DNA of 64,000 nt from Ulvibacterium sp. (GTDB lineage Bacteria > Bacteroidota > Bacteroidia > Flavobacteriales > Flavobacteriaceae), in the NCBI RefSeq assembly GCF_028285715.1, contig NZ_JANQOO010000004.1, positions 1-64,000 of the forward strand, read 5' to 3'. Positions 19,526 to 27,734 of the stretch are shown in pieces. The notes under the pieces were generated by a model. That model saw only the letters and a list, made by a program, of their open reading frames with translations, did no database searches and had not been told where the DNA came from. The position numbers and the translations under genes were made by a program. Within the stretch, counting starts at the first letter, position 1; every line of letters starts with the position of its first letter.

Positions 19526-20737
19526 GTGACTTATGCGGAAACCCTCAATTGGATGTTCGCCCAACTTCCCATGTACCAGCAAAAAGGAAAGGTAGCTTTT
19601 AATGGAAAATTAGATAACATTAAGGCCCTTTCTGCACATCTAGACCATCCCGAAGAGAAGTTCAAAAGCATTCATGTTGCTGGAACCAATGGAAAGGGAA
19701 GTAGTAGCCACATGTTGGCATCTATTCTACAGGAAGCCGGATATACGGTTGGATTATACACATCTCCCCATCTCAAGGACTTTGGGGAAAGAATCAGAAT
19801 TAATGGACAAACCATTGGTAAAAAATTTGTCATTGATTTTATAAGCGAAAACAGGTCTTTTTTGGAGGATGGCCACCTCTCGTTTTTTGAAATGTCCGTG
19901 GGCATGGCCTTCCAGTATTTTGCCCAGAATCAGGTAGACATTGCCGTAGTTGAGGTTGGCTTGGGAGGTCGGTTGGACTCTACAAACATTATAGTTCCCG
20001 AGATTTCCTTAATAACCAATATTGGCATGGACCATTCCGATATATTAGGAGATACCTTGCCAAAAATTGCCTTGGAAAAAGCCGGTATCATTAAGAATAA
20101 GGTTCCGGTCGTAATCAGTGAATACCAGCATGAAATTGCTGATTTGTTTAAAGCAGTAGCATTGGAGCGTAATGCAAAGATCGTATTCGCGGATCAAGAA
20201 ATACACGAAGTATATGAAGTATCCCTCTTAGGGAACTATCAATCCAAAAATGCCAAAGGAGTCGTCGTCGTTTTAAAGGAACTTCAGGGTTTTGAGGTTG
20301 CCAAGGAGCATATTCAAAAAGGACTTGCGAATGTAGTGGAGAACACCGGATTAATGGGAAGATGGCAAGTACTACAACAAAATCCGATGGTGGTATGTGA
20401 TACGGCCCATAATCGTGAGGGACTTTCTGTGGTGCTTGATCAGATGGCCGAACAGGAATATGATATGCTACATATAGTACTTGGCTTTGTAATAGAAAAG
20501 GATTTGGATGCCTTGCTTCCACTTTTCCCTGAAAATGCTAGGTATTATTTTGCTAGACCCAAAATTCCACGGGGACTGGATGCTTCCACCTTAAAGATTC
20601 GAGCTTCCCTATTTGGGCTACAAGGCGATACCCATGATTCCATCCAACAAGCATTTCAAAATGCCTTGTACCACGCGTCGAATACCGATTTTATCTTCAT
20701 TGGGGGAAGTACCTTTACCGTGGCCGAGGTGGTCTAA
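19526..20737 (+). CDS. folC: Folylpolyglutamate synthase / dihydrofolate synthase
   Basis: This 403-residue Mur-ligase-family enzyme adds glutamate to folates. It has the ATP loop HVAGTNGKGSSSH with Lys58, the substrate motif LYTSPHL, EVGLGGRLDSTN and the later DTAHN. The start is GTG, immediately after the stop codon of the TonB-like gene. The resulting N-terminus (TYAETLNWMFAQLPMYQ) matches the usual FolC beginning, which supports the non-ATG start. Confidence 0.95.
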   Translation: MTYAETLNWMFAQLPMYQQKGKVAFNGKLDNIKALSAHLDHPEEKFKSIHVAGTNGKGSSSHMLASILQEAGYTVGLYTSPHLKDFGERIRINGQTIGKKFVIDFISENRSFLEDGHLSFFEMSVGMAFQYFAQNQVDIAVVEVGLGGRLDSTNIIVPEISLITNIGMDHSDILGDTLPKIALEKAGIIKNKVPVVISEYQHEIADLFKAVALERNAKIVFADQEIHEVYEVSLLGNYQSKNAKGVVVVLKELQGFEVAKEHIQKGLANVVENTGLMGRWQVLQQNPMVVCDTAHNREGLSVVLDQMAEQEYDMLHIVLGFVIEKDLDALLPLFPENARYYFARPKIPRGLDASTLKIRASLFGLQGDTHDSIQQAFQNALYHASNTDFIFIGGSTFTVAEVV

Positions 20738-20937
20738 TGCTTAATTCCCCATCCCAAGAACCTCAAGCTAGAAATGACGGCTATCCCAGACTTGTCCCTG
20801 TGGTTATGTGTCGTCTAATTCTCCTGTCCTAAAATGTTCTGATTTGCAAATACGAACAATTCGGGGGTTTTGTCCAAGGTATTAAAACCTATAATTGTAA
20901 CACGTTTTAAACTTTCATCAATCAAAAATCATGTTCT

Positions 20938-22485
20938 ATGAAAACTTTTTTTCAATTGTGCTTAGGCGCACTTATTCTAATGCATTGCCTGGAGATCAAG
21001 GCCGAAAACAATAATTTAAAGATAACCAACCGAAATTCAAATAATCCAAAGGTTATGGTGGGCGACAAGCAAACCCAGTATAACATTCGAATGGACAAAG
21101 AAAATCCCGAGATAGCCCAAGTAAGTATTTCCCAATATCTGGAAGACGATATACTTTATATGGCTCCGGGTGCAAATCAGCTTCCCAGGAGATGGGCCAC
21201 CTTTGTCCATAACCTTGAGGTAAGAGATGAAAATGGCCATGAAATTCCTGTACAAGAATTGGAAGATGCCCAATGGAAGGTGAACCATGAAATTGGTAAA
21301 CAAGTAACCGTCACGTATGAAGTTGTTTTGGACCATGATGAACATCAATGGTCAGGCGGTCTGGACGGAGTGGCTTATAGAACGGATTGGGGGGTTTTCT
21401 ATACAGGACGGGCCTTATTTCTTTTCAACGGGGCCAATGCCGAAGCAATAAATGTGACATTCGATATTCCGGATGATTGGAAGGTGACTACACCCTGGCA
21501 GGGAGTTCCCCATATAAAAAATTCGTTTTTGGCCATAAATCATTCAGATTTATCCCAATCCATGATTTTTGCTGGAACCCACGAGGAAATGTCGTTCAAA
21601 AGAGAAGGTTTTGAGCTCATTTTTGCTCTTGGCGGAAGTCAGGTGCTCTTAAAAAAGGACGAGTACGCCAGCCTTGCCCAAGGCGTATTGGACTACTACA
21701 TCAGTTTGATGGGGGGGTTACCAAAACCACCCCCAAACAACCCATTCCAAAAAGCCATGGTTATTATCAATAACTCCAATATAACGGACGGGGAGGTAAT
21801 CGGGAATAATATAAGTATTTTGATTGAAGAGGATGGGGGCCCAATGTCTCAAATGCTTTCGACCTTTATTTTTGCCCATGAGTTTTTCCATCTTTGGAAC
21901 GGAAAATCTTTTGTGCCCGCAGCGGATGATACGGAGTGGTTCAAGGAAGGTTTTACCAACTATTATACGTTAAAGGCATTACATCATGTAGGCTTTTTGG
22001 ATGACAATGCCTTTTTCGGGACGTTGAACAATTTGTTCTATCAACGTTATAATAACGATGACGGGCTCGGCAAGTTGTCCATGACCCAAGGAGAAGAAAA
22101 ACACGCACATTGGGGATTGATATACGGAGGAGGGCTCTTCATAGGGATTTCCCAGGATATGTTGATTAGGAAGCACAGTGGCAATCAGAAAAGTGTGGAT
22201 GACCTTTTGCGAGCACTTTACACCGAATTTGGAGGTACATCCCAGATGTATACTATTAAAGACATCCAAAGGATTCTCAACGATTTAAACGGTACCGACC
22301 AAACCAACTTCTTTAGGGACTACATTTTTGGAACGGAACGTATACCCATAGATGCATACTTAAAAATGGCTGGTCTAGATGCGAAAATTCAGGACGGAAA
22401 TCTGACCATAGTTCAGAAAGGAGGACTAAGCTCCTTTGAGAAATCGATGGTTACAGGGATGTTGGGTTCAATAAAAGGCAAGTAA
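20938..22485 (+). CDS. Secreted M61-family metallopeptidase
   Basis: The 515-residue product has a Sec signal peptide (~1-22). It has a beta-rich N-terminal half and a gluzincin active site HEFFH at 314-318, followed by WFKEGFTNYY, whose Glu is the third zinc ligand. This is the M61 glycyl-aminopeptidase arrangement. It lacks an obvious PDZ domain at the C-terminus, which longer M61 proteins have. It is followed after 2 bp by a secreted alpha/beta hydrolase and a CAAX-type protease, a set probably acting on envelope or imported peptides. Confidence 0.87.
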   Translation: MKTFFQLCLGALILMHCLEIKAENNNLKITNRNSNNPKVMVGDKQTQYNIRMDKENPEIAQVSISQYLEDDILYMAPGANQLPRRWATFVHNLEVRDENGHEIPVQELEDAQWKVNHEIGKQVTVTYEVVLDHDEHQWSGGLDGVAYRTDWGVFYTGRALFLFNGANAEAINVTFDIPDDWKVTTPWQGVPHIKNSFLAINHSDLSQSMIFAGTHEEMSFKREGFELIFALGGSQVLLKKDEYASLAQGVLDYYISLMGGLPKPPPNNPFQKAMVIINNSNITDGEVIGNNISILIEEDGGPMSQMLSTFIFAHEFFHLWNGKSFVPAADDTEWFKEGFTNYYTLKALHHVGFLDDNAFFGTLNNLFYQRYNNDDGLGKLSMTQGEEKHAHWGLIYGGGLFIGISQDMLIRKHSGNQKSVDDLLRALYTEFGGTSQMYTIKDIQRILNDLNGTDQTNFFRDYIFGTERIPIDAYLKMAGLDAKIQDGNLTIVQKGGLSSFEKSMVTGMLGSIKGK

Positions 22486-22487
22486 TC

Positions 22488-23966
22488 TTGAAACCGCTTC
22501 TGGAAGTTAAAAAAAAGTATTTTTTTGGGGTCATAGTCTTGTTGAGCGCGATTTATGGTTTTGGACAATCTCCTTCCAGTTCCGTAGTAAAGATAAGTCC
22601 TCATACCATCAGGATTGATAATGGTACCCGGTATTCAGGTGAAATGGGTTATGTAAAAGTACCGGAATTCTATGCGGATGAACAAGCCCAATACATTGAA
22701 ATTCCATTCTATAGAATTAAAACTACACATAAAAATCCACTACCGCCCCTATTTGTGCTACCGGGCGGACCTGGGGACAATCCATCCGTTTTGCAACAAT
22801 TGGAAGATATCTTACCTATTTTAATTCCCTATAGTTTCCGTAGTGATGTGATTGTTGTGGAACAACGGGGCAACGGACTGTCTAAACCCAATTTGGTTTG
22901 TCCGGGGGCTTTTGAAATGCCGTTGAATAGACCTTTGGATATATCAAAATTTTCCAAAACGTATGTGGCTTACATAAAAAAGTGTAGTTCATACTGGCAA
23001 GAACAAAACCGAAATTTAAGAGGATATAACGTCCTGGAAATGGTACAGGACATCGAAATGGTACGCAAGGCGTTGTCCTATGAAAAAATAATGATTTTGG
23101 GGGGCAGTTTTGGAAGTCACCATGGATTGGCCTATTTGAAAGCACACCCAAATCGGGTGGATAGGGCCATATTTGATAGCCCGGAAGGGCTAAAGCACAC
23201 TATAAAATTACCAAGTGAAGTAGACCGAATTTTAGAGCAACTCTCACAATTGGTGGCAAAAGATCCTGTTTTGTCCAAAAAGATACCTTCCTTCTTAAGC
23301 TTGGTAAAGGAAGTGCTACATGAGTTGGACAGAAATCCGGTTACGGAAACGGTAATTCATCCCATGACACAAGAAAAAGTGTCCATTGTTTTAGGGAAAT
23401 ATGATTTGCAGCTCATTACTGCGTTGGAATTGGGGAGAATGGGATATCGCGAACTACCCTTTCGTTATTTACAGATGAAAGAGAAAAACTTTTCCTGGGC
23501 GGCTAATTATGCGATCCATATCCGCGTGAACCAAAGGAAAAATTTAATGGCAGTACTAACAGATTGCGCGTCGGGAGCAACACTGGGTAGATGGAGGCAA
23601 GTAATTCGGGAAGGTAATGAGGCCATTTTAGGGGATGCACTTAATAACATAAATTTTATGGCCTGCCGTGAATTACCCCTTAGGGATATCATGGGAGAAC
23701 CACAGTTTAACTGTGTTTCCGATGTTCCCATATTACTGATATCCGGGAGTCAGGATGCGAGAACTCCCCCTAAAAATGCACAAGAAATCATGTTAAACCA
23801 TAGGAACATACGACTGTTGAACGTAGAATATGGTACACATGATCTATTCAGGGAAGTGTATGACCAACTCCGCCCGATAATGACCGGGTACTTTGCGGCG
23901 GAGCACCCTTTACAATATAAGGTCCCTAAGGAAATCTATGCGGACCTGGATTTTAGAATGGAATAG
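22488..23966 (+). CDS. Secreted alpha/beta hydrolase, prolyl-aminopeptidase-like
   Basis: This is a 492-residue protein with an N-terminal signal peptide (~1-25, ending GFGQ). It has the oxyanion motif LPGGPGDNP, the nucleophile elbow GGSFGS, and a late Asp (SGSQDARTP) and His (YGTHDLF). This is the TAP/proline iminopeptidase-like arrangement. The start is TTG two bases after the M61 stop; the first in-frame ATG lies well inside the mature protein, so TTG is preferred. It probably releases N-terminal residues from peptides in the periplasm. Confidence 0.85.
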   Translation: MKPLLEVKKKYFFGVIVLLSAIYGFGQSPSSSVVKISPHTIRIDNGTRYSGEMGYVKVPEFYADEQAQYIEIPFYRIKTTHKNPLPPLFVLPGGPGDNPSVLQQLEDILPILIPYSFRSDVIVVEQRGNGLSKPNLVCPGAFEMPLNRPLDISKFSKTYVAYIKKCSSYWQEQNRNLRGYNVLEMVQDIEMVRKALSYEKIMILGGSFGSHHGLAYLKAHPNRVDRAIFDSPEGLKHTIKLPSEVDRILEQLSQLVAKDPVLSKKIPSFLSLVKEVLHELDRNPVTETVIHPMTQEKVSIVLGKYDLQLITALELGRMGYRELPFRYLQMKEKNFSWAANYAIHIRVNQRKNLMAVLTDCASGATLGRWRQVIREGNEAILGDALNNINFMACRELPLRDIMGEPQFNCVSDVPILLISGSQDARTPPKNAQEIMLNHRNIRLLNVEYGTHDLFREVYDQLRPIMTGYFAAEHPLQYKVPKEIYADLDFRME

Positions 23967-23985
23967 GGAGTAAAATGTTTGTGCC

Positions 23986-24756
23986 ATGCTGAAAACTACG
24001 AGTTCAAAAGAAAAGAGGGAAATCATTGTATTCTCGGTTACCGTGATTATTATGAGTTCATTAGTATGCTATGTCTCTTATAAATCGAACAACCCAAACA
24101 TCTCATTTTTATCGGTATTTGTACCATCAGCACTGGCGCTGGCGCTTACAGCAATTGCAAGCGGTGGAAAGGGCGTTTTTGAGTTGTTCGTTCAGCAGAC
24201 CATTCGAAAGACCGCCCTGAAATGGTTTCTGGTTTCATTGATCGGAATTCCTATAGTTGCTTCATTGGCAATGCTTACTTCCCTGCAGTTTGACATTTCC
24301 AGGTTCCATTTAAGGACTACGCAATTACTGCCAGAGGTCATTGTGATAGTATTGATTGCAATTGGGGAGGAATACGGTTGGAGGGGGTACCTACTTCCCC
24401 GATTGATGAAAAATTTAAATGTTTTTCATTCAAGTTTACTACTAGGTTTCATTTGGGGGCTCTGGCATTTTCCTGCATATCTAATTGGAACGGGCGTTCC
24501 CCAAGAAATGGAGTTCCTTGTATTTTTGGTTTGGGTTATTTTGGGAACGCTCTTTATAAGCTGGATTTACTATTATACAAGAAATGTGCTGACCGCTATA
24601 TTTGTCCATATTAGCGCGAATGCCGCTTTTAACTATTTGCCCATTTTACCCGAGTTTAGTGGAAGCATGGACGCGTTTTGGGGGTTAGTTCTTTATTTGA
24701 CGATCCTAATACTTGTCGTCTACTATTTTGGCCGAAAGGATTTAATGAAGGCATAA
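23986..24756 (+). CDS. CPBP-family intramembrane metalloprotease
   Basis: This 256-residue polytopic membrane protein has about seven hydrophobic segments. The CPBP (Abi/CAAX protease) signature is present: E128-E129-x3-R133 in GEEYGWRGYLLPRL, then LWHFPAYL, and HISANAAFN near the end. These residues form the glutamate/histidine metal site. The ATG lies 20 bp after the hydrolase stop. The substrate is unknown. Confidence 0.9.
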   Translation: MLKTTSSKEKREIIVFSVTVIIMSSLVCYVSYKSNNPNISFLSVFVPSALALALTAIASGGKGVFELFVQQTIRKTALKWFLVSLIGIPIVASLAMLTSLQFDISRFHLRTTQLLPEVIVIVLIAIGEEYGWRGYLLPRLMKNLNVFHSSLLLGFIWGLWHFPAYLIGTGVPQEMEFLVFLVWVILGTLFISWIYYYTRNVLTAIFVHISANAAFNYLPILPEFSGSMDAFWGLVLYLTILILVVYYFGRKDLMKA

Positions 24757-24858
24757 TATGTAACTAGTGAGATTAAGATGGATTTTGGTTTAGGTCGATG
24801 CAAATTCTAGGCTTTGGATTAGGGAATTTGTTCGGCCTTCTTTTTTCGTATTTTTTCT

Positions 24859-24889
24859 TTTGGCCGACAAAAAAACTATAGTATATTTG
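24859..24889 (+). promoter_or_regulatory. Promoter of the tRNA-Val gene
   Basis: TTTG at 24859-24862 and TATATTTG at 24882-24889 are separated by 19 bp, an exact match to the Bacteroidota housekeeping promoter (TTTG, ~19 bp, TAnnTTTG). The tRNA begins 49 bp downstream. Confidence 0.85.
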
Positions 24890-24937
24890 CACCCGCCTGA
24901 AAGCCATTGCATATAGTAGTCAACAGGCGATATTTTA

Positions 24938-25012
24938 GGGCTCTTAGCTCAGTTGGTTCAGAGCACCTGCCTTACAAGCAGGGGGTCACTGGTTCGAATC
25001 CAGTAGGGCCCA
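24938..25012 (+). tRNA. tRNA-Val (anticodon TAC)
   Basis: A 75-base cloverleaf can be folded completely. The acceptor arms are GGGCTCT and AGGGCCC (one G-T pair), with discriminator A at 25012 and no encoded CCA. The D stem is GCTC/GAGC. The anticodon stem CCTGC/GCAGG encloses the loop CTTACAA, so the anticodon is TAC. The T stem is ACTGG/CCAGT with loop TTCGAAT. The 3' half of this gene is the insertion site of the mobile element that follows, but the tRNA itself is intact. Confidence 0.97.
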
Positions 25013-25013
25013 C
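24968..25013 (+). repeat. attL, 46-bp direct repeat within tRNA-Val
   Basis: The 46 bp from the anticodon stem to one base past the tRNA are identical to 53440-53485. This is the target-site duplication expected from a tyrosine recombinase crossing over in the 3' half of a tRNA gene. Flanking bases differ on both sides. Confidence 0.95.
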
Positions 25014-25022
25014 TTGATTTTC

Positions 25023-25059
25023 AAAGAGTTACATATTTTTAAGAATGTAACTCTTTTTT
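25023..25059 (+). terminator. Element-borne terminator downstream of tRNA-Val
   Basis: A perfect 12-bp stem (25023-25034 with 25045-25056) and a 10-nt loop are followed by T-rich sequence to 25059. It begins ten bases inside the element and replaces the chromosomal terminator that the insertion moved to 53493. Confidence 0.85.
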
Positions 25060-25060
25060 G

Positions 25061-25080
25061 TTTGCATAATATTTGCATAA
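25061..25080 (+). repeat. Left copy of the 20-bp end repeat TTTGCATAATATTTGCATAA
   Basis: This 20-mer consists of two TTTGCATAA units 11 bp apart. It occurs again at 53304-53323 near the other end of the element, just upstream of the integrase gene. Arm-type integrase or excision-factor binding sites are the likely role. Confidence 0.75.
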
Positions 25081-25176
25081 AATCCCTTAATTAAACAGGT
25101 TTCCCTAGTTCGTTTAAAATCAAAGACCCGATACCTTATGTACCGGGCCTATGAGCCATTCCCTTGGCATGTTCAC

Positions 25177-25480
25177 CTATCCCTTGGATAGCTTTACCGC
25201 ATGCTGCTGATACTTGTCATAAAGGACCATCGACCTTTGCTTGAAGCTCCAATCCTTTTTAGCAATCTTTCTGAAAACCTTGAACAGTTTTTTGCTTCTT
25301 GATTGCTTTTCGTCTATCCCGAACATCTGGCCCAACGGTGCCGTGTCGCTAACGTATTCATCGCAAGGCCAACCAGCCCTGAACAGATGTTCGGTCAGCT
25401 GGAACTGTATTTATGGCCATTTCCAGTATTTTCTCTTTGTAAGTATCCCTTGTCTGATTTATCTTTTCGGTTCCGGTCAT
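25177..25480 (-). pseudogene. Frameshifted small element gene (~100 aa)
   Basis: Reading leftwards from the ATG at 25480, the product MTGTEKINQT...ILEMAINTV runs into an early stop. The +1-shifted frame then continues coherently as QLTEHLFRAG...YQQHAVKLSKG to a TAG at 25177. Removing one base of the GG at 25401-25402 restores a single ~100-residue frame. The 304-bp span is not a multiple of three. It would lie 15 bp after the 79-residue gene on the same strand. It is either a true frameshift or a base-calling error. The function is unknown; the C-terminal half is basic and helical. Confidence 0.65.
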
Positions 25481-25495
25481 GATGATATATTTGAG

Positions 25496-25735
25496 TTAAT
25501 AATTTGTCCTATTGAAATGTGATACCATTATCAAGGTTTCCAATAGACCGTCAAGGGCATCATAGTGGCGCATGACCCGCTCCCTTGACATTTGATCGTT
25601 CGAGCTTTCGCTCTTCAGATAGGTATTGAACATTTCCTTTAAAGATTCCTTTAGGCTTTCGGCGTTCGTCCTGTTAAGGAGCATGTCCAGTGTTTCCTGT
25701 GCGGTCGGCATCGGGTGTACGGTCGTTTTCTTCAT
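25496..25735 (-). CDS. Small element protein, unknown function (79 aa)
   Basis: This is a 79-residue helical, charged protein (starts MKKTTVHPMP, contains ALDGLLETLIMV near the end). I do not recognise a family. It is divergent from the XRE repressor gene and upstream of the frameshifted small gene. The layout recalls early-region genes opposite a phage repressor. The ~200-bp AT-rich gap to the XRE gene probably holds both promoters. Confidence 0.6.
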   Translation of the reverse strand: MKKTTVHPMPTAQETLDMLLNRTNAESLKESLKEMFNTYLKSESSNDQMSRERVMRHYDALDGLLETLIMVSHFNRTNY

Positions 25736-25829
25736 AGTTCTCGATTTTAAATGTTTATGATTAATATTACGTTACTTACTAGGCAGTTATGATAAATATA
25801 TCTGTCAGGTATTTAAATATATTACAAAT

Positions 25830-25844
25830 ATACTTGAAAAGTAT
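25830..25844. promoter_or_regulatory. Candidate repressor operator
   Basis: ATACTT-GAA-AAGTAT is a perfect 6-bp inverted repeat with a 3-nt spacer in the divergent region between the small gene at 25735 and the XRE gene at 25942. Related GTAT/ATAC-rich words recur around it. The size and position fit an XRE-dimer operator, but this is inferred. Confidence 0.4.
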
Positions 25845-25916
25845 TTTATTGAATCATTCAATCATGTTAAAATAAAGTTAAAATATATCTAATAGGTATA
25901 ATATCTTAATATTTAC

Positions 25917-25924
25917 TATCTTTG
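25917..25924 (+). promoter_or_regulatory. Possible -7 element of the XRE gene
   Basis: TATCTTTG matches TAnnTTTG and ends 17 bp before the ATG at 25942. No clear TTTG lies 19-21 bp upstream. The call rests on the -7 box and position only. Confidence 0.4.
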
Positions 25925-25941
25925 AAGTATATTCATGATGT

Positions 25942-26223
25942 ATGTATAGGATTAAGGAATTGGCCAAGGAACGGCACATGACATTGAAGGACTTGGGGCA
26001 TCATATTGATGTTGCCCCCAATACTTTGAGCCGGATTATCAGTGGGGAGAATACTACGATCGAGATGCTGCAAAAGATAGCAGGATTTTTGAACGTAGAG
26101 CTACGGGAACTCTTCGTCAGCAACGAGACAACAGGATTTATAGAGCATTTAGGAACAGTTCATAGGATTAAATCGCTTGCAGACCTGGAGCGATTGGTCG
26201 AGTCCATCAAGAATAATGGATAG
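25942..26223 (+). CDS. XRE-family helix-turn-helix regulator
   Basis: This 93-residue protein has an N-terminal HTH_3 domain (~1-60): MTLKDLGHHIDVAPNTLSRIISGENTTIEMLQKIAGFLNV, including the usual recognition-helix Ser-Arg-Ile. A ~30-residue tail follows that may mediate dimerisation. It is placed near attL and divergent from small genes, like a phage or satellite master repressor. It could control the small left-end genes. Confidence 0.88.
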   Translation: MYRIKELAKERHMTLKDLGHHIDVAPNTLSRIISGENTTIEMLQKIAGFLNVELRELFVSNETTGFIEHLGTVHRIKSLADLERLVESIKNNG

Positions 26224-26593
26224 CGATTTTCCTTTTAAGGGGCGGCAACTACAAAAAATGACTATCCGATTTTTGGTTCAGGCGCAAATAGTTAGACCGA
26301 ATCGGTGTCGTTAAGCTGCGGGGAAAAAGTCAAAAATCTAAAACGATGAGGGCGTGAATCGTACCCCGTGGGTCTGGGGAATCCGTTTTCCTTTTGGGGC
26401 GTATCGTCCTAAATACTGTATAGGGTCCCGGACACCTGATTATATATCATGCCACAAAAATTACCCTAGACCCTTATTTGTCTGGGGTGGTAGAAACTTC
26501 CGTCGATAACCTCAAAGATCCCTTATCTTAGTTCTCTACACATAAAATATATATGTCATATAATCCATATTCTTAAGTTAGCGAATATCATAA
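26224..26593. other. 370-bp gap without gene
   Basis: No open frame with coding character was found on either strand. The sequence alternates GC-rich patches and an AT-rich end before the gene at 26594. Several short G-runs and C-runs could pair, but I see no convincing RNA or terminator. Confidence 0.4.
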
Positions 26594-27595
26594 ATGGACG
26601 GGAAGAAGTCAACAAATAAATGGAAAACTGGACTGCTTAAGACAGGACTGCCCTTGGAATATGTGACTTCAAATATCCTAAATAATATAGGGCATGAAAT
26701 CTTCGGCGAATATCCCTATATCAGACCCAATGAAAGTAGAGAGTTAAAAGAGTTTTCAGTTGATTTAAGGACTTGGAAATGTTTAGATGACAATGACAAA
26801 TTAATAATACTTTCTATGCTAGTCGAGTGTAAATATCGACAACCAGGAACTTCTTGGATTTTCTCACCATATCCCAGTGATAGTTATCCAATAGGAATTC
26901 TAAACTCGACTGAGGACTTAGTTCCTGTAAGAATTGAGTCTAAATCTGTTTGGAAATTTGAAAGGTCAATTGGTTACTGCATAGGTGGAGTTGAATTGAC
27001 GAATGATGGCGGTGGCAATACTAATGGAGCGAAACACGGTATCTTTCAACTCAGATTTGCTATGCCAGTATTTGTTCAAAATGACTATGAAAATGCACTT
27101 GAATCTAATTGGTCAGAAGGTAGATTTATTGACTTATCTTGTGGAGTTTTAGTTACTACGGCTGATATACGTGTTATCAAACCAAATTTGGATTTAAAGG
27201 ATTTTAATCTTGCTTCTGACTTAGATGATGTTTCAGAATTAAAAGAAGCGATTATATTAAACGAAAAAGCCGGACCTCAATTACAGGAGTTTGCCGACTC
27301 ACTAGCAGATGAATTAATTGAAAAACATCCTGAACTTGAACAAAGATTATCGGATATTGACAATGTTTTGATTGGCAAAGAATGGAAAAACAGAACTGCA
27401 CCGGATATAGACACAATCAAAAGAAGTATAGGTTATAGCACGGAAAGAATATTAATTATTAATGAAAAACACTTAGGGAAAACGATTAAAAATTTGGAAA
27501 AGGCTATTATTAAAGATATCAAGAAAGAAAAGGTATATGGAAAGGTGATTGAAACGAATGATGGTTTTAAAATCACTAAGCTTTCCAATAAATAA
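26594..27595 (+). CDS. Unknown protein with PD-(D/E)xK nuclease-like motif
   Basis: This 333-residue product has no family I recognise with certainty. Residues 53-80 show E53, D57 (FSVDLRTWK) and E78-C-K80 (LVECKYRQ), the spacing of a PD-(D/E)xK restriction-endonuclease-like core. The rest is mixed alpha/beta with a helical, Lys-rich C-terminus. It is AT-rich compared with the integrase and the giant-protein genes and lies in a cargo slot of the element, so a defence nuclease is plausible. Evidence is limited to one motif. Confidence 0.6.
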   Translation: MDGKKSTNKWKTGLLKTGLPLEYVTSNILNNIGHEIFGEYPYIRPNESRELKEFSVDLRTWKCLDDNDKLIILSMLVECKYRQPGTSWIFSPYPSDSYPIGILNSTEDLVPVRIESKSVWKFERSIGYCIGGVELTNDGGGNTNGAKHGIFQLRFAMPVFVQNDYENALESNWSEGRFIDLSCGVLVTTADIRVIKPNLDLKDFNLASDLDDVSELKEAIILNEKAGPQLQEFADSLADELIEKHPELEQRLSDIDNVLIGKEWKNRTAPDIDTIKRSIGYSTERILIINEKHLGKTIKNLEKAIIKDIKKEKVYGKVIETNDGFKITKLSNK

Positions 27596-27683
27596 TTTAT
27601 GTTCCCATTGGGTATAATTCACCTCTGTTCAGCCAACTTACTTAAAAAATACTACATTAGGATTATAGAAGAACAAACAGCTC

Positions 27684-27709
27684 GATTTCACCCCTGATGG
27701 GGTGAAATC
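27684..27709. repeat. Perfect 11-bp inverted repeat before 27735
   Basis: GATTTCACCCC, loop TGAT, GGGGTGAAATC. No T-run follows. A possible GTG start at 27702 lies inside its right arm. It may be a terminator remnant, a translational regulator of the next gene or a protein-binding site. Confidence 0.5.
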
Positions 27710-27734
27710 ATATCCGAGAGCTTTAGGCTTAAAC

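Noticed and set aside
18689..19582. Long reverse-strand frame opposite the TonB-like gene
   Set aside because: Phe/Leu-rich shadow of a Glu/Lys-rich gene; the forward frame has clear TonB-like features and operon spacing.
25241..25522. 93-residue frame on the + strand at the left end
   Set aside because: It lies antisense to the frameshifted gene, whose two-frame protein has much better coding character.
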